Origin: Vulgatibacter incomptus | Lineage (GTDB): Bacteria > Myxococcota > Myxococcia > Myxococcales > Vulgatibacteraceae | NCBI RefSeq assembly: GCF_001263175.1 | Contig: NZ_CP012332.1 | Span: 111,001-175,000 of the forward strand | Length of the DNA stretch: 64,000 nt | Reading direction: 5' to 3' | In this document: positions 31,930 through 40,427 of the stretch, in pieces | Layout: every line of letters begins with the position of its first letter | Position numbering within the stretch: position 1 is the stretch's first letter | Made by a program: the position numbers and the translations under genes | Notes under the pieces: model-generated | Seen by the model: only the letters and a program-made list of their open reading frames with translations | The model's database searches: none | Told to the model about the DNA's origin: nothing

Positions 31930-32974
31930 AGATCGGCGGCACGTCCCGCCCTTCGCCGAAGCCGAGGACCCAGAACCTCTCCGCTCCGGCCTCCCGCCGC
32001 ATCGCGCGCTCGAGGGCCGCCGGCGGTTCGTCGATCGACTCGTCCGTGAGCCGAAAGGTGCCGAAGTGGATGCCCACGCTGGTCCCGGCGGCCAGCTCCC
32101 GGTGGGCGGCGGCGGCCTCGTCCGGCGAGAGGTGGACGTGCTCGGTCAGCCACCTCGGTTGGTAGGCGCCGATCGGCAGCAGGGCGAGGCGGATGGGACC
32201 GAGGCTCTCGCGGATCCGGTCGAAACGAAGCCCAATCCCCGTGTCTCCCGCGAAGTAGATCGTGCCCTGGCGGGTGCGGACTCCGAAGCCACACCAGAGC
32301 GAGGTGTCGACGTCGAACACGCCTCTGCCGGAGAAGTGCCGCGCAGGCAGACAGATGACCTCCACGCCTCCGGGCAGGCTCGTCGTCTGCCACCAGTCGA
32401 GCTCGGTAGCGTCGCCCAGCCCGCCGCGCTCCAGGATGCCGGAGTTCCCCAGCCCCGTGAAGATCCGTGGCCGGTGGATGCGGGCAAGCCTTCGCAGCGT
32501 CGACAGATCGAGGTGATCGTAGTGGTTGTGGCTGAGCAGGATCGCGTCGATCCGCGGCAGGTCGCCGATCGGAATCCCGGGCGGACGCAGCCGCCTCGGC
32601 CCCACGAGCGAGCCCGGACCGCAGCGCTCGGACCAGATCGGATCCGTGAGGAAGTGGAGACCTCCTGCTTGGACGAGGACCGTAGAGTGGTTGATGAACG
32701 TGACACGCAGAGTGTCTTCGTCCACTCGGGAGGGGGGCCGAGGAACAGGCGCCGCCTCGCTGAGCCGGGGCCGGAGGGGCGGGCGCCTCGATACCAGCCA
32801 GCCAAGGATCGTCCCGGTCTTCGGCTGGGGCGTCGACGGAACGTTCCGGAAGCGCCTGCCGTCGAAGTGATCGGAGGTGGGCCCGCGGAACCGGGGCGAC
32901 GATGTGACGCAGCCCGCCGCCGCCGCCGCCAGGGCCGCGGCGCCCCCGGCCACCATCATCCATCGCCGGAACAT
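31928..32974 (-). CDS. metallo-beta-lactamase-fold lipoprotein (NAPE-PLD/UlaG-like)
   Basis: A 348-residue lipoprotein whose signal ends in ALAAAAAGC. The metal-binding motif HNHYDHLD lies near residues 147-154, with later ligands in ARHFSGRG, FAGDTGIG and GIHFGTF. The layout with an N-terminal RVTFINHSTVLVQ and DPIWSERCGP is that of the NAPE-type phospholipase D/UlaG branch of the fold, so a phosphodiesterase or hydrolase acting in the envelope is likely. The stop codon forms part of hairpin 1 of the extragenic repeat. The substrate is unknown. Confidence 0.85.
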   Translation of the reverse strand: MFRRWMMVAGGAAALAAAAAGCVTSSPRFRGPTSDHFDGRRFRNVPSTPQPKTGTILGWLVSRRPPLRPRLSEAAPVPRPPSRVDEDTLRVTFINHSTVLVQAGGLHFLTDPIWSERCGPGSLVGPRRLRPPGIPIGDLPRIDAILLSHNHYDHLDLSTLRRLARIHRPRIFTGLGNSGILERGGLGDATELDWWQTTSLPGGVEVICLPARHFSGRGVFDVDTSLWCGFGVRTRQGTIYFAGDTGIGLRFDRIRESLGPIRLALLPIGAYQPRWLTEHVHLSPDEAAAAHRELAAGTSVGIHFGTFRLTDESIDEPPAALERAMRREAGAERFWVLGFGEGRDVPPI

Positions 32975-33047
32975 TCGCCCTCCGAAGGCCGCGTAAAGAA
33001 AATATCCATCGGCCAGTCGGCGGATTTCCTCGTGCGAAGCGCGCCGA

Positions 33048-34454
33048 TCACTCCGGCGATCGTTCCCTTTGAGCTCGTCGTCGCCGTCGGTGGCGGCGCC
33101 GTCGGCGTGCGCGCCGCCAGATCGACAACGCCGTCAGGGTGAACGCGAGCCAGAGCCCGCCCAGCGCGATCCCCGCGAGGACGTCGGTGAGGCGATCGAT
33201 TCCGAGAACGAGGCCGCTCGCAGCGGAGAGGAGGGCGACGAAGAGGGCGATCGTCCAAGCCCGCACACTGGATTGCCAACCCGGCCAGGTGTGCGAGGCG
33301 ACGTGCGCCAGGCTCCCGTCCAGGACCACTGCGAGGAACGCGGTCCGAGAGGGAAAGGAGAAGGTCCGCGGTGTCGCCCAATGCGCCACCGGCGGGGGCG
33401 GGCGCGCGACCGCCAGGGAGACGAGCTCGCCGATGACGAACGCGCCGGTGACGCCGATGGTCAGGATCCAGAGGGCGTCCCAGCTCTTTCGCCAGAGGTA
33501 CCAGAGGACGGAGACGGCCATCGCCACCGGCACGACGACGGCCGGAATGGCCAGCGCCGCGGCCGCCTTCGCAGCGACGACGAGCCAGGCCTCGACCGAC
33601 CTCGCGAAACTTTCGGCGACCCGCCGATCCAGCTCGTCGCTGCCGCTGGTGATCACCTCGCGAAACAGTACGCCCAGGACGGAGCCGAGCACGAACACGA
33701 AGACCAGCCCGACGACGAGTCGGATCTCGAGCGCTGTACTCGGCTCGACACCGGCGCCGAGCGGGCCGGCGCGCCCCGAAAGCCTGGCGCGGATCTTCGC
33801 GACCGGCGCAAAGGCGAGGGCGCGTTCGGCCACCCGGGTAAACCACTCGTGGTGTTGGGCGACCAGCCGCTGGAGCCAGCCGAGAGCGAAGAACGCGAAG
33901 ACCACGATGAGCAGGATCAGGCCGGCGGCCCCGGCGAGCTTCGAGGCGCGCTCCCACGCCGCGCCGGCGACGTACCCGAGGCCGACCATCGAGAAGCCCC
34001 ACGCGATCCCGCCCGTGACGTTGGCGGCGAAGAAGCGTCCGTAGGGCATGCCCGCGAGGCCGGCGACTCCCGGCACGATCACGCGTAGCGCCGTGGTGAA
34101 GCGGCCGAGGAAGATCGCCCAGGCGCCGCGGCGCTTCAGGTACGCCTGCGCCTCCGTGAAGTGCGTGCGCTCAAGCCACTTCCCCGGCCGCGTCTCCATC
34201 AGGCGCGGGCCGAAGCGGCGGCCCATCCAATACCCGATCGTGTCACCGATGGTCGCGCCCAGCGAGGCGGCGATCGCCATCGGAAGGAAGCGCGCACGAC
34301 CCTCCGAGACCACCACGCCGCCGAGGATCGTGGCGAGCTCGCCAGGGACGATGAAGCCCAGGAAGAGCGGGCCTTCGAACATGGCGAAGCAAAAGACCAG
34401 CAGGTACGCGAGGGGAGATCGGATGCCGAGCACCCAGGTTACGATCCCTGTCAC
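33048..34454 (-). CDS. DedA (VTT) protein fused to a degenerate PAP2 domain
   Basis: A 468-residue membrane protein. Residues 1 to about 210 are a DedA/VTT domain: FVPGELATILGG-like turn (VPGELATILGGV), ASLGATIGDTIGYWMGRRFG, and FLGRFTTALRVIVPGVAGLAGM. DedA proteins take part in lipid carrier flipping. The C-terminal half has the PAP2 helix layout, but the catalytic signature is damaged: ARPPPP is present, PSGH has become PSRT, and the SRx5HxxxD motif reads SGLVLGIDRLTD, losing both the Arg and the His. An active PAP2 domain would need those residues, so the fused domain is probably non-catalytic. The C-terminus is very basic. Confidence 0.85.
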   Translation of the reverse strand: MTGIVTWVLGIRSPLAYLLVFCFAMFEGPLFLGFIVPGELATILGGVVVSEGRARFLPMAIAASLGATIGDTIGYWMGRRFGPRLMETRPGKWLERTHFTEAQAYLKRRGAWAIFLGRFTTALRVIVPGVAGLAGMPYGRFFAANVTGGIAWGFSMVGLGYVAGAAWERASKLAGAAGLILLIVVFAFFALGWLQRLVAQHHEWFTRVAERALAFAPVAKIRARLSGRAGPLGAGVEPSTALEIRLVVGLVFVFVLGSVLGVLFREVITSGSDELDRRVAESFARSVEAWLVVAAKAAAALAIPAVVVPVAMAVSVLWYLWRKSWDALWILTIGVTGAFVIGELVSLAVARPPPPVAHWATPRTFSFPSRTAFLAVVLDGSLAHVASHTWPGWQSSVRAWTIALFVALLSAASGLVLGIDRLTDVLAGIALGGLWLAFTLTALSIWRRARRRRRHRRRRRAQRERSPE

Positions 34455-34537
34455 CGGCTCTCACCCGTGGGCCATCCGGACTCCACCGGATTGCGAGGTG
34501 GCGATGATCCCCCCCGAACCGCAAGCTCCGCGAGGGG

Positions 34538-34667
34538 GAGAGCTCGTGAAAAATTCACGAGCTCCCGCGAAGCCGGAGGCGGAGCAGACGAAAAGAAGAG
34601 CGTTTCCGCGCGAAGCGCGGCTGAAGAAGTCGCTCCCGCTCCGCGGGGGCGATTTCTTCACACGCTC
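34538..34667 (+). repeat. extragenic two-hairpin repeat, copy B (complete)
   Basis: Hairpin 1 has arms GAGCTCGTGAA (34540-34550) and TTCACGAGCTC (34554-34564). The linker CGAAGCCGGAGGCGGAGCAG and ACGAAAAG follows, then CGCGCGAAGCGCGGCT, then hairpin 2 (34623-34639 with 34643-34659, GAAGAAGTCGCTCCCGC type, two G-U pairs) and ACACGCTC. It lies in the 309-base gap between two divergent genes, unlike the other copies. The rest of that gap shows no gene. Confidence 0.8.
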
Positions 34668-34763
34668 CGAGGTCCCTCACCCGATGGCGGAGCAGCGGCC
34701 TGCGACCTATCTCTTGCTCGAACGCCGGATTTGCCAGGGCCTGGTTGCGAGCGGAGAGGATCG

Positions 34764-35417
34764 ATGGCGGCACGCTGGCTGGGGGCTTCCGTCGGACTGC
34801 TCCTCACGGTCGGCGCAGCCCGTGCAGCCGAGGCGCAGCCGCCCCCGCCGGCGCACCAGCCCGGGACGCCTCGCCAGGCCGGAGAGTGGGTCCAGACCTT
34901 CGAGGCGCAGGCCCAGATCGGGGTGCAGTTCTTCCCTGGCGCTGCGGCCCACCTGGCCGGCAGCGGCCTCGCCTACGGCGTCTCGATCGGCTGGAAGCCG
35001 CTCTGGCTCGGCGGGATCGAGCTCTCGTACCAGGGAGCGAATTACTCGACCTCGGTGGAGGATCTCGCGCCCTCGGTCTCGATCTTCGAGAACGGCGTGC
35101 AGCTCCTGCTCCGCATCAGCCCCCGATTCGGCGTCTTCGAGCCCTACGCCCTGGCTGGCGGCGCGATCTCCTTCGTGAACGTGCGCGACAACGAGGGCGT
35201 GAAGCACTCGATCCAGGACGACATGCTGGTCAAGGTCCCGCTCGGGCTGGGCGTCGACATCCACCTGCAACCGCGGAACGCCGATCCGACCGAGACCCAC
35301 GTAATCGTGGGTGCCCGGGCGAGCTACCTCCTCGTGTTCTTCAACGACTTCCTGCCGGTCACGAGCCGCGGCGCCGACCAGATGTCCACGCTCGTCCTCC
35401 TGGGCGTAGGGTTCTGA
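34764..35417 (+). CDS. predicted outer-membrane beta-barrel protein
   Basis: A 217-residue protein from ATG 34764 with GGAGAGGATCG upstream. The signal peptide ends near ARAAEAQ. A Pro-rich linker is followed by amphipathic beta strands with aromatic girdles (VQTFEAQAQIGVQFFPG, VSIGWKPLWLGGIELSYQG) and a C-terminal Phe (LVLLGVGF), the usual signal for outer-membrane insertion. It resembles small opacity/OmpA-barrel type proteins in size. Function unknown. Confidence 0.75.
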   Translation: MAARWLGASVGLLLTVGAARAAEAQPPPPAHQPGTPRQAGEWVQTFEAQAQIGVQFFPGAAAHLAGSGLAYGVSIGWKPLWLGGIELSYQGANYSTSVEDLAPSVSIFENGVQLLLRISPRFGVFEPYALAGGAISFVNVRDNEGVKHSIQDDMLVKVPLGLGVDIHLQPRNADPTETHVIVGARASYLLVFFNDFLPVTSRGADQMSTLVLLGVGF

Positions 35418-35447
35418 CCGGCCGCCCAGGAGCATCGGGGGAGCCCG

Positions 35448-35927
35448 TCAGAGGGCCGACGGCGGTCCGGCGTTCGGAGCCTGGCTCGGAGGCGCTTCGT
35501 TCGGCTTCGACTGGTCGGCGCCCTCGTCGGGCACCAGCTCCACCACCACCGCGAGGAGATCGTCTCCCATCGGGACGAGCGCCGCGCGCACGAGCTGGCC
35601 CTCGTGGACGTCGGTCCGCGCGATGTCCTTCTCCTCCTGGATGAAGCGGGTGTCGGGCACGAGCCGGAGCGGGAGATCCGCCTTCGCCCCCGGCGCGGTG
35701 AGCGTGATGCTCTGCCCGTCGATCGACTTCACGTAGCCCTGGACGATCAGGATCTCGATCGGACCCTGCTGGTCGCCCTGCTGGTCGTTTCCGCCCTTCT
35801 GCTGGACGCGCGAGCTCGGGTTGCGCGCGTCGATCGCGTGGGTGCCCGCTGCCACGGCCGTTCCGCTTCCGAGAAGGAGCGAGCCTGCGGCGATGGCGGC
35901 GAGTAGCCGGTGGAGTGGTAGCGACAT
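35448..35927 (-). CDS. exported small beta-domain protein (DUF5666-like)
   Basis: A 159-residue protein with a signal peptide (LLAAIAAGSLLLGSGTAVAA). A Gln/Gly/Asp-rich linker (QQKGGNDQQGDQQGP) precedes one small beta domain (VQGYVKSIDGQSITLTAPGA...VHEGQLVRAALV), as in the RNA/OB-like DUF5666 group. The C-terminal tail is Pro-rich. It faces the beta-barrel gene, 30 bases away tail to tail. The assignment to a family is tentative. Confidence 0.65.
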   Translation of the reverse strand: MSLPLHRLLAAIAAGSLLLGSGTAVAAGTHAIDARNPSSRVQQKGGNDQQGDQQGPIEILIVQGYVKSIDGQSITLTAPGAKADLPLRLVPDTRFIQEEKDIARTDVHEGQLVRAALVPMGDDLLAVVVELVPDEGADQSKPNEAPPSQAPNAGPPSAL

Positions 35928-36040
35928 CCGTCCTCCCTTTGTGGAGCGCCCTTCGGGGCGGGTCTGTCACAAGCTGCATCCCTCCCATTCGGGTGGCTCG
36001 GAGGGCGGCTCGGACAGCAGGCGACGGCGCAGGCCAGGCG

Positions 36041-36892
36041 TCAGGGGCAGAAGTAGTGGATCGCTCCCTCCGCGGGATCGAACGGCTCCTCGCCGTGCCA
36101 CGGCACGATCTCGAGGAGCGACGCCCCGGGATCGAGCGTCCGCAGCCTCGAGGCGATCCCCCAGCCCTGAACCACGTGGCCGGCACCCGCGAGGACGACG
36201 ACGCTGCGGTCGAGGCGGAGGCTCCAGGCGAACGCCTGGCTGGCCATCTGCGTGTCCCAGAGCGACTGGACCGTCATGAACCGCTGGAAGCTCGCGTCCG
36301 AGCCGAGCGCGCCGGCGTGGGCCTCGAAGGCCTCGCGCAGCATCCGCTCCTGCGCCGGTGGAGGAGGAAGGATCTTCGGGAGGAGGGCACGCTGCTGCGG
36401 AGGGAGCGCGTCGATCCCCTCGCGGCCCACGGTTCGAACGACGTCCTTCGGCAGGTTGAGGCCCACGACCGGGAGCTGCCACCGGTGGGCCGCCTCGAAG
36501 ATCGGCTGGTAGAGCCCGAAGTCGAAGCCCCAGATCCCCTTCCAGTCGAGGGCCTCGGAGAGCTCGGAGACGGTGAGCTCACCATTGGTGAAACGATCCA
36601 ACACCGGCTGGAGCTCCGTGGGCACCATCTCGAGGCCCACGATCGGAGGCGCTCCCGCCGCCGCGAGGGCGGCGATCAGCCGCGCCTGGACCACGTGTGC
36701 GCACGGGTCGTCGTGGAGCTCCCCCACAAGGAGGAAGCGATGGTCCGAGGCGCCATCCGCCAGCGCCTCGAGGCCGATCGGCTTCCCCGAGGAGGTGAAG
36801 AGACTCCCAGGCTTCCGCCCCTCCTTGGGCCGCACATGGGCGCAGCCCGCGGCGAGCGCGATCAGGGCCAGGACAAGGAGCGGACGAGGCAT
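36041..36892 (-). CDS. ChaN-family lipoprotein
   Basis: A 283-residue lipoprotein with signal MPRPLLVLALIALAAGC. It has the ChaN/DUF399 haem-binding-type signature LLVGELHDDPCAH and GLEMVPTELQ, then VVVLAGAGHVVQGWG near the C-terminus. Family members bind haem or iron and help in iron uptake; the binding residue cannot be fixed from sequence alone. A GTG at 36931, 2 bases after the OmpA-type gene and with GGAG upstream, is a possible earlier start that would lengthen the signal n-region by 13 residues. It is probably in one operon with that gene. Confidence 0.8.
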   Translation of the reverse strand: MPRPLLVLALIALAAGCAHVRPKEGRKPGSLFTSSGKPIGLEALADGASDHRFLLVGELHDDPCAHVVQARLIAALAAAGAPPIVGLEMVPTELQPVLDRFTNGELTVSELSEALDWKGIWGFDFGLYQPIFEAAHRWQLPVVGLNLPKDVVRTVGREGIDALPPQQRALLPKILPPPPAQERMLREAFEAHAGALGSDASFQRFMTVQSLWDTQMASQAFAWSLRLDRSVVVLAGAGHVVQGWGIASRLRTLDPGASLLEIVPWHGEEPFDPAEGAIHYFCP

Positions 36893-36933
36893 CGGGAGGG
36901 AGGATAGCGCCTCCCTCCCGCCCACGAGCACGA

Positions 36934-37737
36934 TTACTCCGTGCGGGAGACGCGGTTCAGCTCGTCGAAGCCCGGGAGGCTCGAGAGATCCGGCACCACC
37001 ACGATCTCGATCCGGCGGTTGGAGTCGCGGCCTTCCTTCGCGTCGTTCGACGTCACCGGCGCGTACTGCCCGAAGCTGGCGGCGCTGATCCGCTCGGGGG
37101 GCATCCCCGAGTCGACCATCGTGCGGACCACGCGGAGGGCGCGGGCGGCGGCGAGGTCCCAGTTGGACGGATACTGCGCGGTGGCGATGGGCACGTTGTC
37201 CGTGTGCCCTTCGACCTGGAAGCGCCGGTCGGGGATCTCGGCGAGGAGCTGGGCGACCTCGGCGATCGCGTCCTGGCCTTCCTTGGAGAGGGTGGCCTGG
37301 CCGGAGCGGAAGAGCACGTCCGTCGGGAGCTCCACCACCATCCGCCCCTCGACGATCTTCACCCGGAGCTTGCCGGCGTCGATCAGGCTCTGGAAGCGGG
37401 CGAGCAGGTTCTTGTACTCCGCGATCCGGGCGTCGGTCTCCATCTTGCGGCGGTTCAGCTCGCGGAGCGCGCTCTCCATCTCCTCCACCGAGGCGCGCAG
37501 CGCCGTCTGATCCTTGAGGAGCTGGGCCTTCTCGAGGCCCTCCGCCGCGAGGCGCTTCTCGAGGCTGGCGTTCACGTCCGCGAGGGCCCTCCCCATTTTC
37601 TGCTGGCCGGCGAGCTCGTCCTCGAGCTGCCGCCCGTAGGTCCGCGACTCGTCGAGCTGCTTGAGCACGGCTTCGTGCGTGCCCGTGCCGACGCAGCCGG
37701 CAAGGACGAGGGGAAGAGCGATCAAGAGTCGTCTCAT
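36934..37737 (-). CDS. OmpA-family peptidoglycan-binding lipoprotein
   Basis: A 267-residue lipoprotein (lipobox LVLAGC). A long coiled coil fills residues ~20-125 (QLEDELAGQQKMGRALADVN, heptad-like Leu/Ala). The C-terminal OmpA/MotB domain has LPTDVLFRSGQATLS, VEGHTDNVPI, WDLAAARALRVVRTM and DSNRRIEIVV, including the conserved Asp and Arg that hold diaminopimelate. It tethers the outer membrane to the cell wall. It lies directly upstream of the ChaN-type gene. Confidence 0.9.
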   Translation of the reverse strand: MRRLLIALPLVLAGCVGTGTHEAVLKQLDESRTYGRQLEDELAGQQKMGRALADVNASLEKRLAAEGLEKAQLLKDQTALRASVEEMESALRELNRRKMETDARIAEYKNLLARFQSLIDAGKLRVKIVEGRMVVELPTDVLFRSGQATLSKEGQDAIAEVAQLLAEIPDRRFQVEGHTDNVPIATAQYPSNWDLAAARALRVVRTMVDSGMPPERISAASFGQYAPVTSNDAKEGRDSNRRIEIVVVPDLSSLPGFDELNRVSRTE

Positions 37738-37875
37738 CGTCTGGTTCCTCCTGTGCCCCGAATGGGGGGCGCCTGGTTTGCCGCTCAGTCTACAAGCGGA
37801 TTGAGATATTTTGGAGTATCTGGCCGGTCGCTCGCTTCTTTACGCCGATCGCTGGATGTGGTCTCGTGCTGCGCC

Positions 37876-38790
37876 ATGAATCGGACCCATACCCTCGTCG
37901 TTGCTGCTCTTTCCCTTTCCCTCGCGGGGGGCTGCTCGAGCTCGAAGGAGACGAGCCCGGATGCGAAGGCCGCTGAGACGGCCGCAGCGCCCAGCCAGGA
38001 GAAGAAGGACGTGAACGTGCCCCCGACCCCCTCCCGTCCTTCCGACATCCCCGCGCCCGCCGACGTGGCTGCTCCTCCCGCCGACGCGGAGAAGACCGCC
38101 TCCGGCCTCGCCTCCAAGGTCCTCGAGAAGGGCACCGGCGAGGAGCACGCCGAGGCGCAGGACTCCGTGGTGGTTCACTACACGGGTTGGACCACCGACG
38201 GGAAGATGTTCGACAGCTCCGTTACCCGGGGCCAGCCGGCTCGCTTCCCCCTCGACCGCGTGATCGCGGGCTGGACCGAGGGCGTGCAGCTCATGGTCAA
38301 GGGCGAGAAGCGCCGCTTCTGGATCCCGCAGGATCTCGCCTACAAGGGACGCCCGGGCGCTCCCTCCGGCATGCTCGTCTTCGACGTCGAGCTCATCGAC
38401 ATCGCCAAGGCGCCGAAGCCGATCCCCGCGCCCGCCGACGTGTCCGCTCCCCCGAAGGACGCCCAGAAGACCAGCTCGGGCCTCATGTCCAAGGTCCTCG
38501 CCAAGGGCAAGGGCAAGGATCATCCGAAGGGCACCAGCCAGGTGCGCGTGCACTACACAGGCTGGACCACCGACGGAAAGATGTTCGACAGCTCCGTCGT
38601 GCGCGGCGACCCCGCGATGTTCCCGCTGAACGGCGTGATCGCCGGCTGGACCGAGGGGCTGCAGCTCATGGTTCCCGGCGAGAAGCGGCGTCTCTGGATC
38701 CCGGAGGAGCTCGCCTACAAGGGCATGCCCGGCAGGCCCGCCGGCATGCTCGTCTTCGACGTCGAGCTCCTCGAGATCGTCTCGCCCTGA
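37876..38790 (+). CDS. lipoprotein with two tandem FKBP-type peptidyl-prolyl isomerase domains
   Basis: A 304-residue lipoprotein (signal ending in LSLAGGC). An Ala/Pro/Lys linker leads to two FKBP domains (about residues 95-178 and 205-303). Each repeats the whole module, including its linker: PAPADVxAPPxDA.KT.SGL.SKVL.KG, then VHYTGWTTDGKMFDSSV, VIAGWTEG.QLMV.GEKRR.WIP and LAYKG.PG.P.GMLVFDVELL. Active-site aromatic positions (Y, F, W, Y) are kept in both. It folds periplasmic proteins. Longer upstream extensions of the frame were rejected because they overlap the OmpA gene. Confidence 0.93.
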   Translation: MNRTHTLVVAALSLSLAGGCSSSKETSPDAKAAETAAAPSQEKKDVNVPPTPSRPSDIPAPADVAAPPADAEKTASGLASKVLEKGTGEEHAEAQDSVVVHYTGWTTDGKMFDSSVTRGQPARFPLDRVIAGWTEGVQLMVKGEKRRFWIPQDLAYKGRPGAPSGMLVFDVELIDIAKAPKPIPAPADVSAPPKDAQKTSSGLMSKVLAKGKGKDHPKGTSQVRVHYTGWTTDGKMFDSSVVRGDPAMFPLNGVIAGWTEGLQLMVPGEKRRLWIPEELAYKGMPGRPAGMLVFDVELLEIVSP

Positions 38791-38867
38791 CGCAGCGCGG
38801 CCAGAGGCGGAGCCAAAAAAAAGCGGCTTCGCCCCTGGCGAGACGAAAAATTTGATTGAATCGAGTG

Positions 38868-38892
38868 CGGGGGCTGCGTGATGCGGCCCCCG
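38868..38892 (+). promoter_or_regulatory. GC hairpin in the leader of the M32 gene
   Basis: CGGGGGC (38868-38874) pairs with GCCCCCG (38886-38892), and the stem can grow by three weaker pairs. It ends 8 bases before the GAGGAG site of the next gene, so it could affect translation or be the 3' end of the FKBP message. No T run follows. Confidence 0.3.
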
Positions 38893-38912
38893 TGCCGTTT
38901 GAGGAGACTGCG

Positions 38913-40424
38913 ATGGACGACAAGGCTTGGAATGAGCTCTCGCGCCGCATGGCCGAGCTGCGGGACCTCGGGTCGATCGTGGGCCTGCTCACCTGGGATC
39001 AGGAGACCTTCATGCCACCCGGGGGCGCAGATGGTCGCGCCCGGCAGCTCGCGGCGCTCCAGTCGCTGATCCACGAGAGGCTGGTCTCCCAGGAGCTGGG
39101 CGATGGTCTGGCGGCAGCGGCGATCGCGCCCGGCCTCGATGGCGCCAAGGCCGCGATGGTGCGCAACCTCACCCGGGAGCGCGACCGGGCGGTGAAGGTC
39201 CCGGCCCGCCTCGTGCGGGAGCTCGCCGAGCGGCAGTCGAAGTCCGTGGAGGCGTGGCGGGCGGCTCGGGCCGACGGCGGCTTCGCGACCTTCGCGCCCC
39301 ACCTCGCGCGCCTCCTCGAGCTGCGGCGGGAGCAGGCCGATGTCATCGGCCACGACGGCGAGCGCTACGACGCCCTCCTCGAGGGCTTCGAGCCGGGGAT
39401 GCGGGTCGCCCGGCTCGAGCCGATCTTCGCCGAGCTGCGGGACGCGCTGATCCGGATGGTGGCCGCCCTGGCCGACGCGCCGCCTCCGCCGCGCTGGCGC
39501 GTCGAGCGGCACCGCTTCCCGGTCGATCGGCAGTGGGACTTCACCCTCCACCTGCTCCGGGACATGGGCTTCGACTTCGAGCGCGGCCGGCAGGATCGCA
39601 GCACCCACCCGTTCACCGACGGGATCTGGCGGGGTGACGTCCGCCTCACCACGCGGCTCTCGGAGGAAAACCCCTTCCAGGCGATCTTCGGCACGATCCA
39701 CGAGGGCGGGCACGGCCTCTACGAGCAGAATCTCCCCGAGGAGCACGCCCACGATCCGGTGGGCCACGCGGCGTCCATGGGGCTCCACGAGTCCCAGTCG
39801 CGCCTCTGGGAGAACCTGGTCGGCCGCTCGCTGCCGTTCTGGCAGCGCCAGCACCCGCACCTGCGCCGGGCCTTCCCCGAGGCCCTCGAGGGCGTCTCGG
39901 TGGAGGAGGTCTACGCCGCTGCAAATCGGGTGGAGCGCTCGCTCGTCCGCGTCGAGGCCGACGAGGTCACCTACAACCTCCACATCCTCGTGCGCTTCGA
40001 GCTCGAGCTCGCGATGCTCCGCGGCGACCTGGCGGTGGCGGATCTCCCAGCCGCCTGGGACGAGCGAATGATGCGCTACCTTGGGGTGAAGCCCGACAAC
40101 GACGTCGAGGGCGTGCTCCAGGACATCCACTGGGCATGGGCGGAGCTCGGCTACTTCCCGACGTACACCCTGGGCAACCTCTACTCCGCCATCCTGTACG
40201 AGAAGCTGGCCGCGGATCTCGGGGACGTCGATGAGGTCGTCCGCTCGGGAGAGCTCACCCGGATCCGCGACTGGCTCGTGGAGAACGTGCACCGGCACGG
40301 GCACCGCTGGGACGCCGAGGAGATCGTCCGGCGCGCGACGGGCGCCGGACTCTCCACGGCGCCCTTCCTGCGCCACCTGCGAACCAAGTACCGCTCGCTC
40401 TACGGCGCCACGCTGGCGCCGTAG
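38913..40424 (+). CDS. M32 family metallocarboxypeptidase (Taq type)
   Basis: A 503-residue cytoplasmic carboxypeptidase. The zinc motif is H263-E264-G-G-H267 in TIHEGGHGLYEQNLP, with the third ligand in GLHESQSRLWEN. The substrate-side motifs HPFTDGIWRGDVRLTTR and YPTYTLGNLYSA-like YFPTYTLGNLYSA are present. The ATG at 38913 follows GAGGAGACTGCG; an upstream in-frame ATG at 38856 has no such site. It removes C-terminal residues from peptides broadly, but not before Pro. Confidence 0.93.
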   Translation: MDDKAWNELSRRMAELRDLGSIVGLLTWDQETFMPPGGADGRARQLAALQSLIHERLVSQELGDGLAAAAIAPGLDGAKAAMVRNLTRERDRAVKVPARLVRELAERQSKSVEAWRAARADGGFATFAPHLARLLELRREQADVIGHDGERYDALLEGFEPGMRVARLEPIFAELRDALIRMVAALADAPPPPRWRVERHRFPVDRQWDFTLHLLRDMGFDFERGRQDRSTHPFTDGIWRGDVRLTTRLSEENPFQAIFGTIHEGGHGLYEQNLPEEHAHDPVGHAASMGLHESQSRLWENLVGRSLPFWQRQHPHLRRAFPEALEGVSVEEVYAAANRVERSLVRVEADEVTYNLHILVRFELELAMLRGDLAVADLPAAWDERMMRYLGVKPDNDVEGVLQDIHWAWAELGYFPTYTLGNLYSAILYEKLAADLGDVDEVVRSGELTRIRDWLVENVHRHGHRWDAEEIVRRATGAGLSTAPFLRHLRTKYRSLYGATLAP

Positions 40425-40427
40425 GCC

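Noticed and set aside
37876..38790. Direct DNA repeat of about 330 bases as a possible mobile element
   Set aside because: The repeat units are the two FKBP domains in one frame, a domain duplication.
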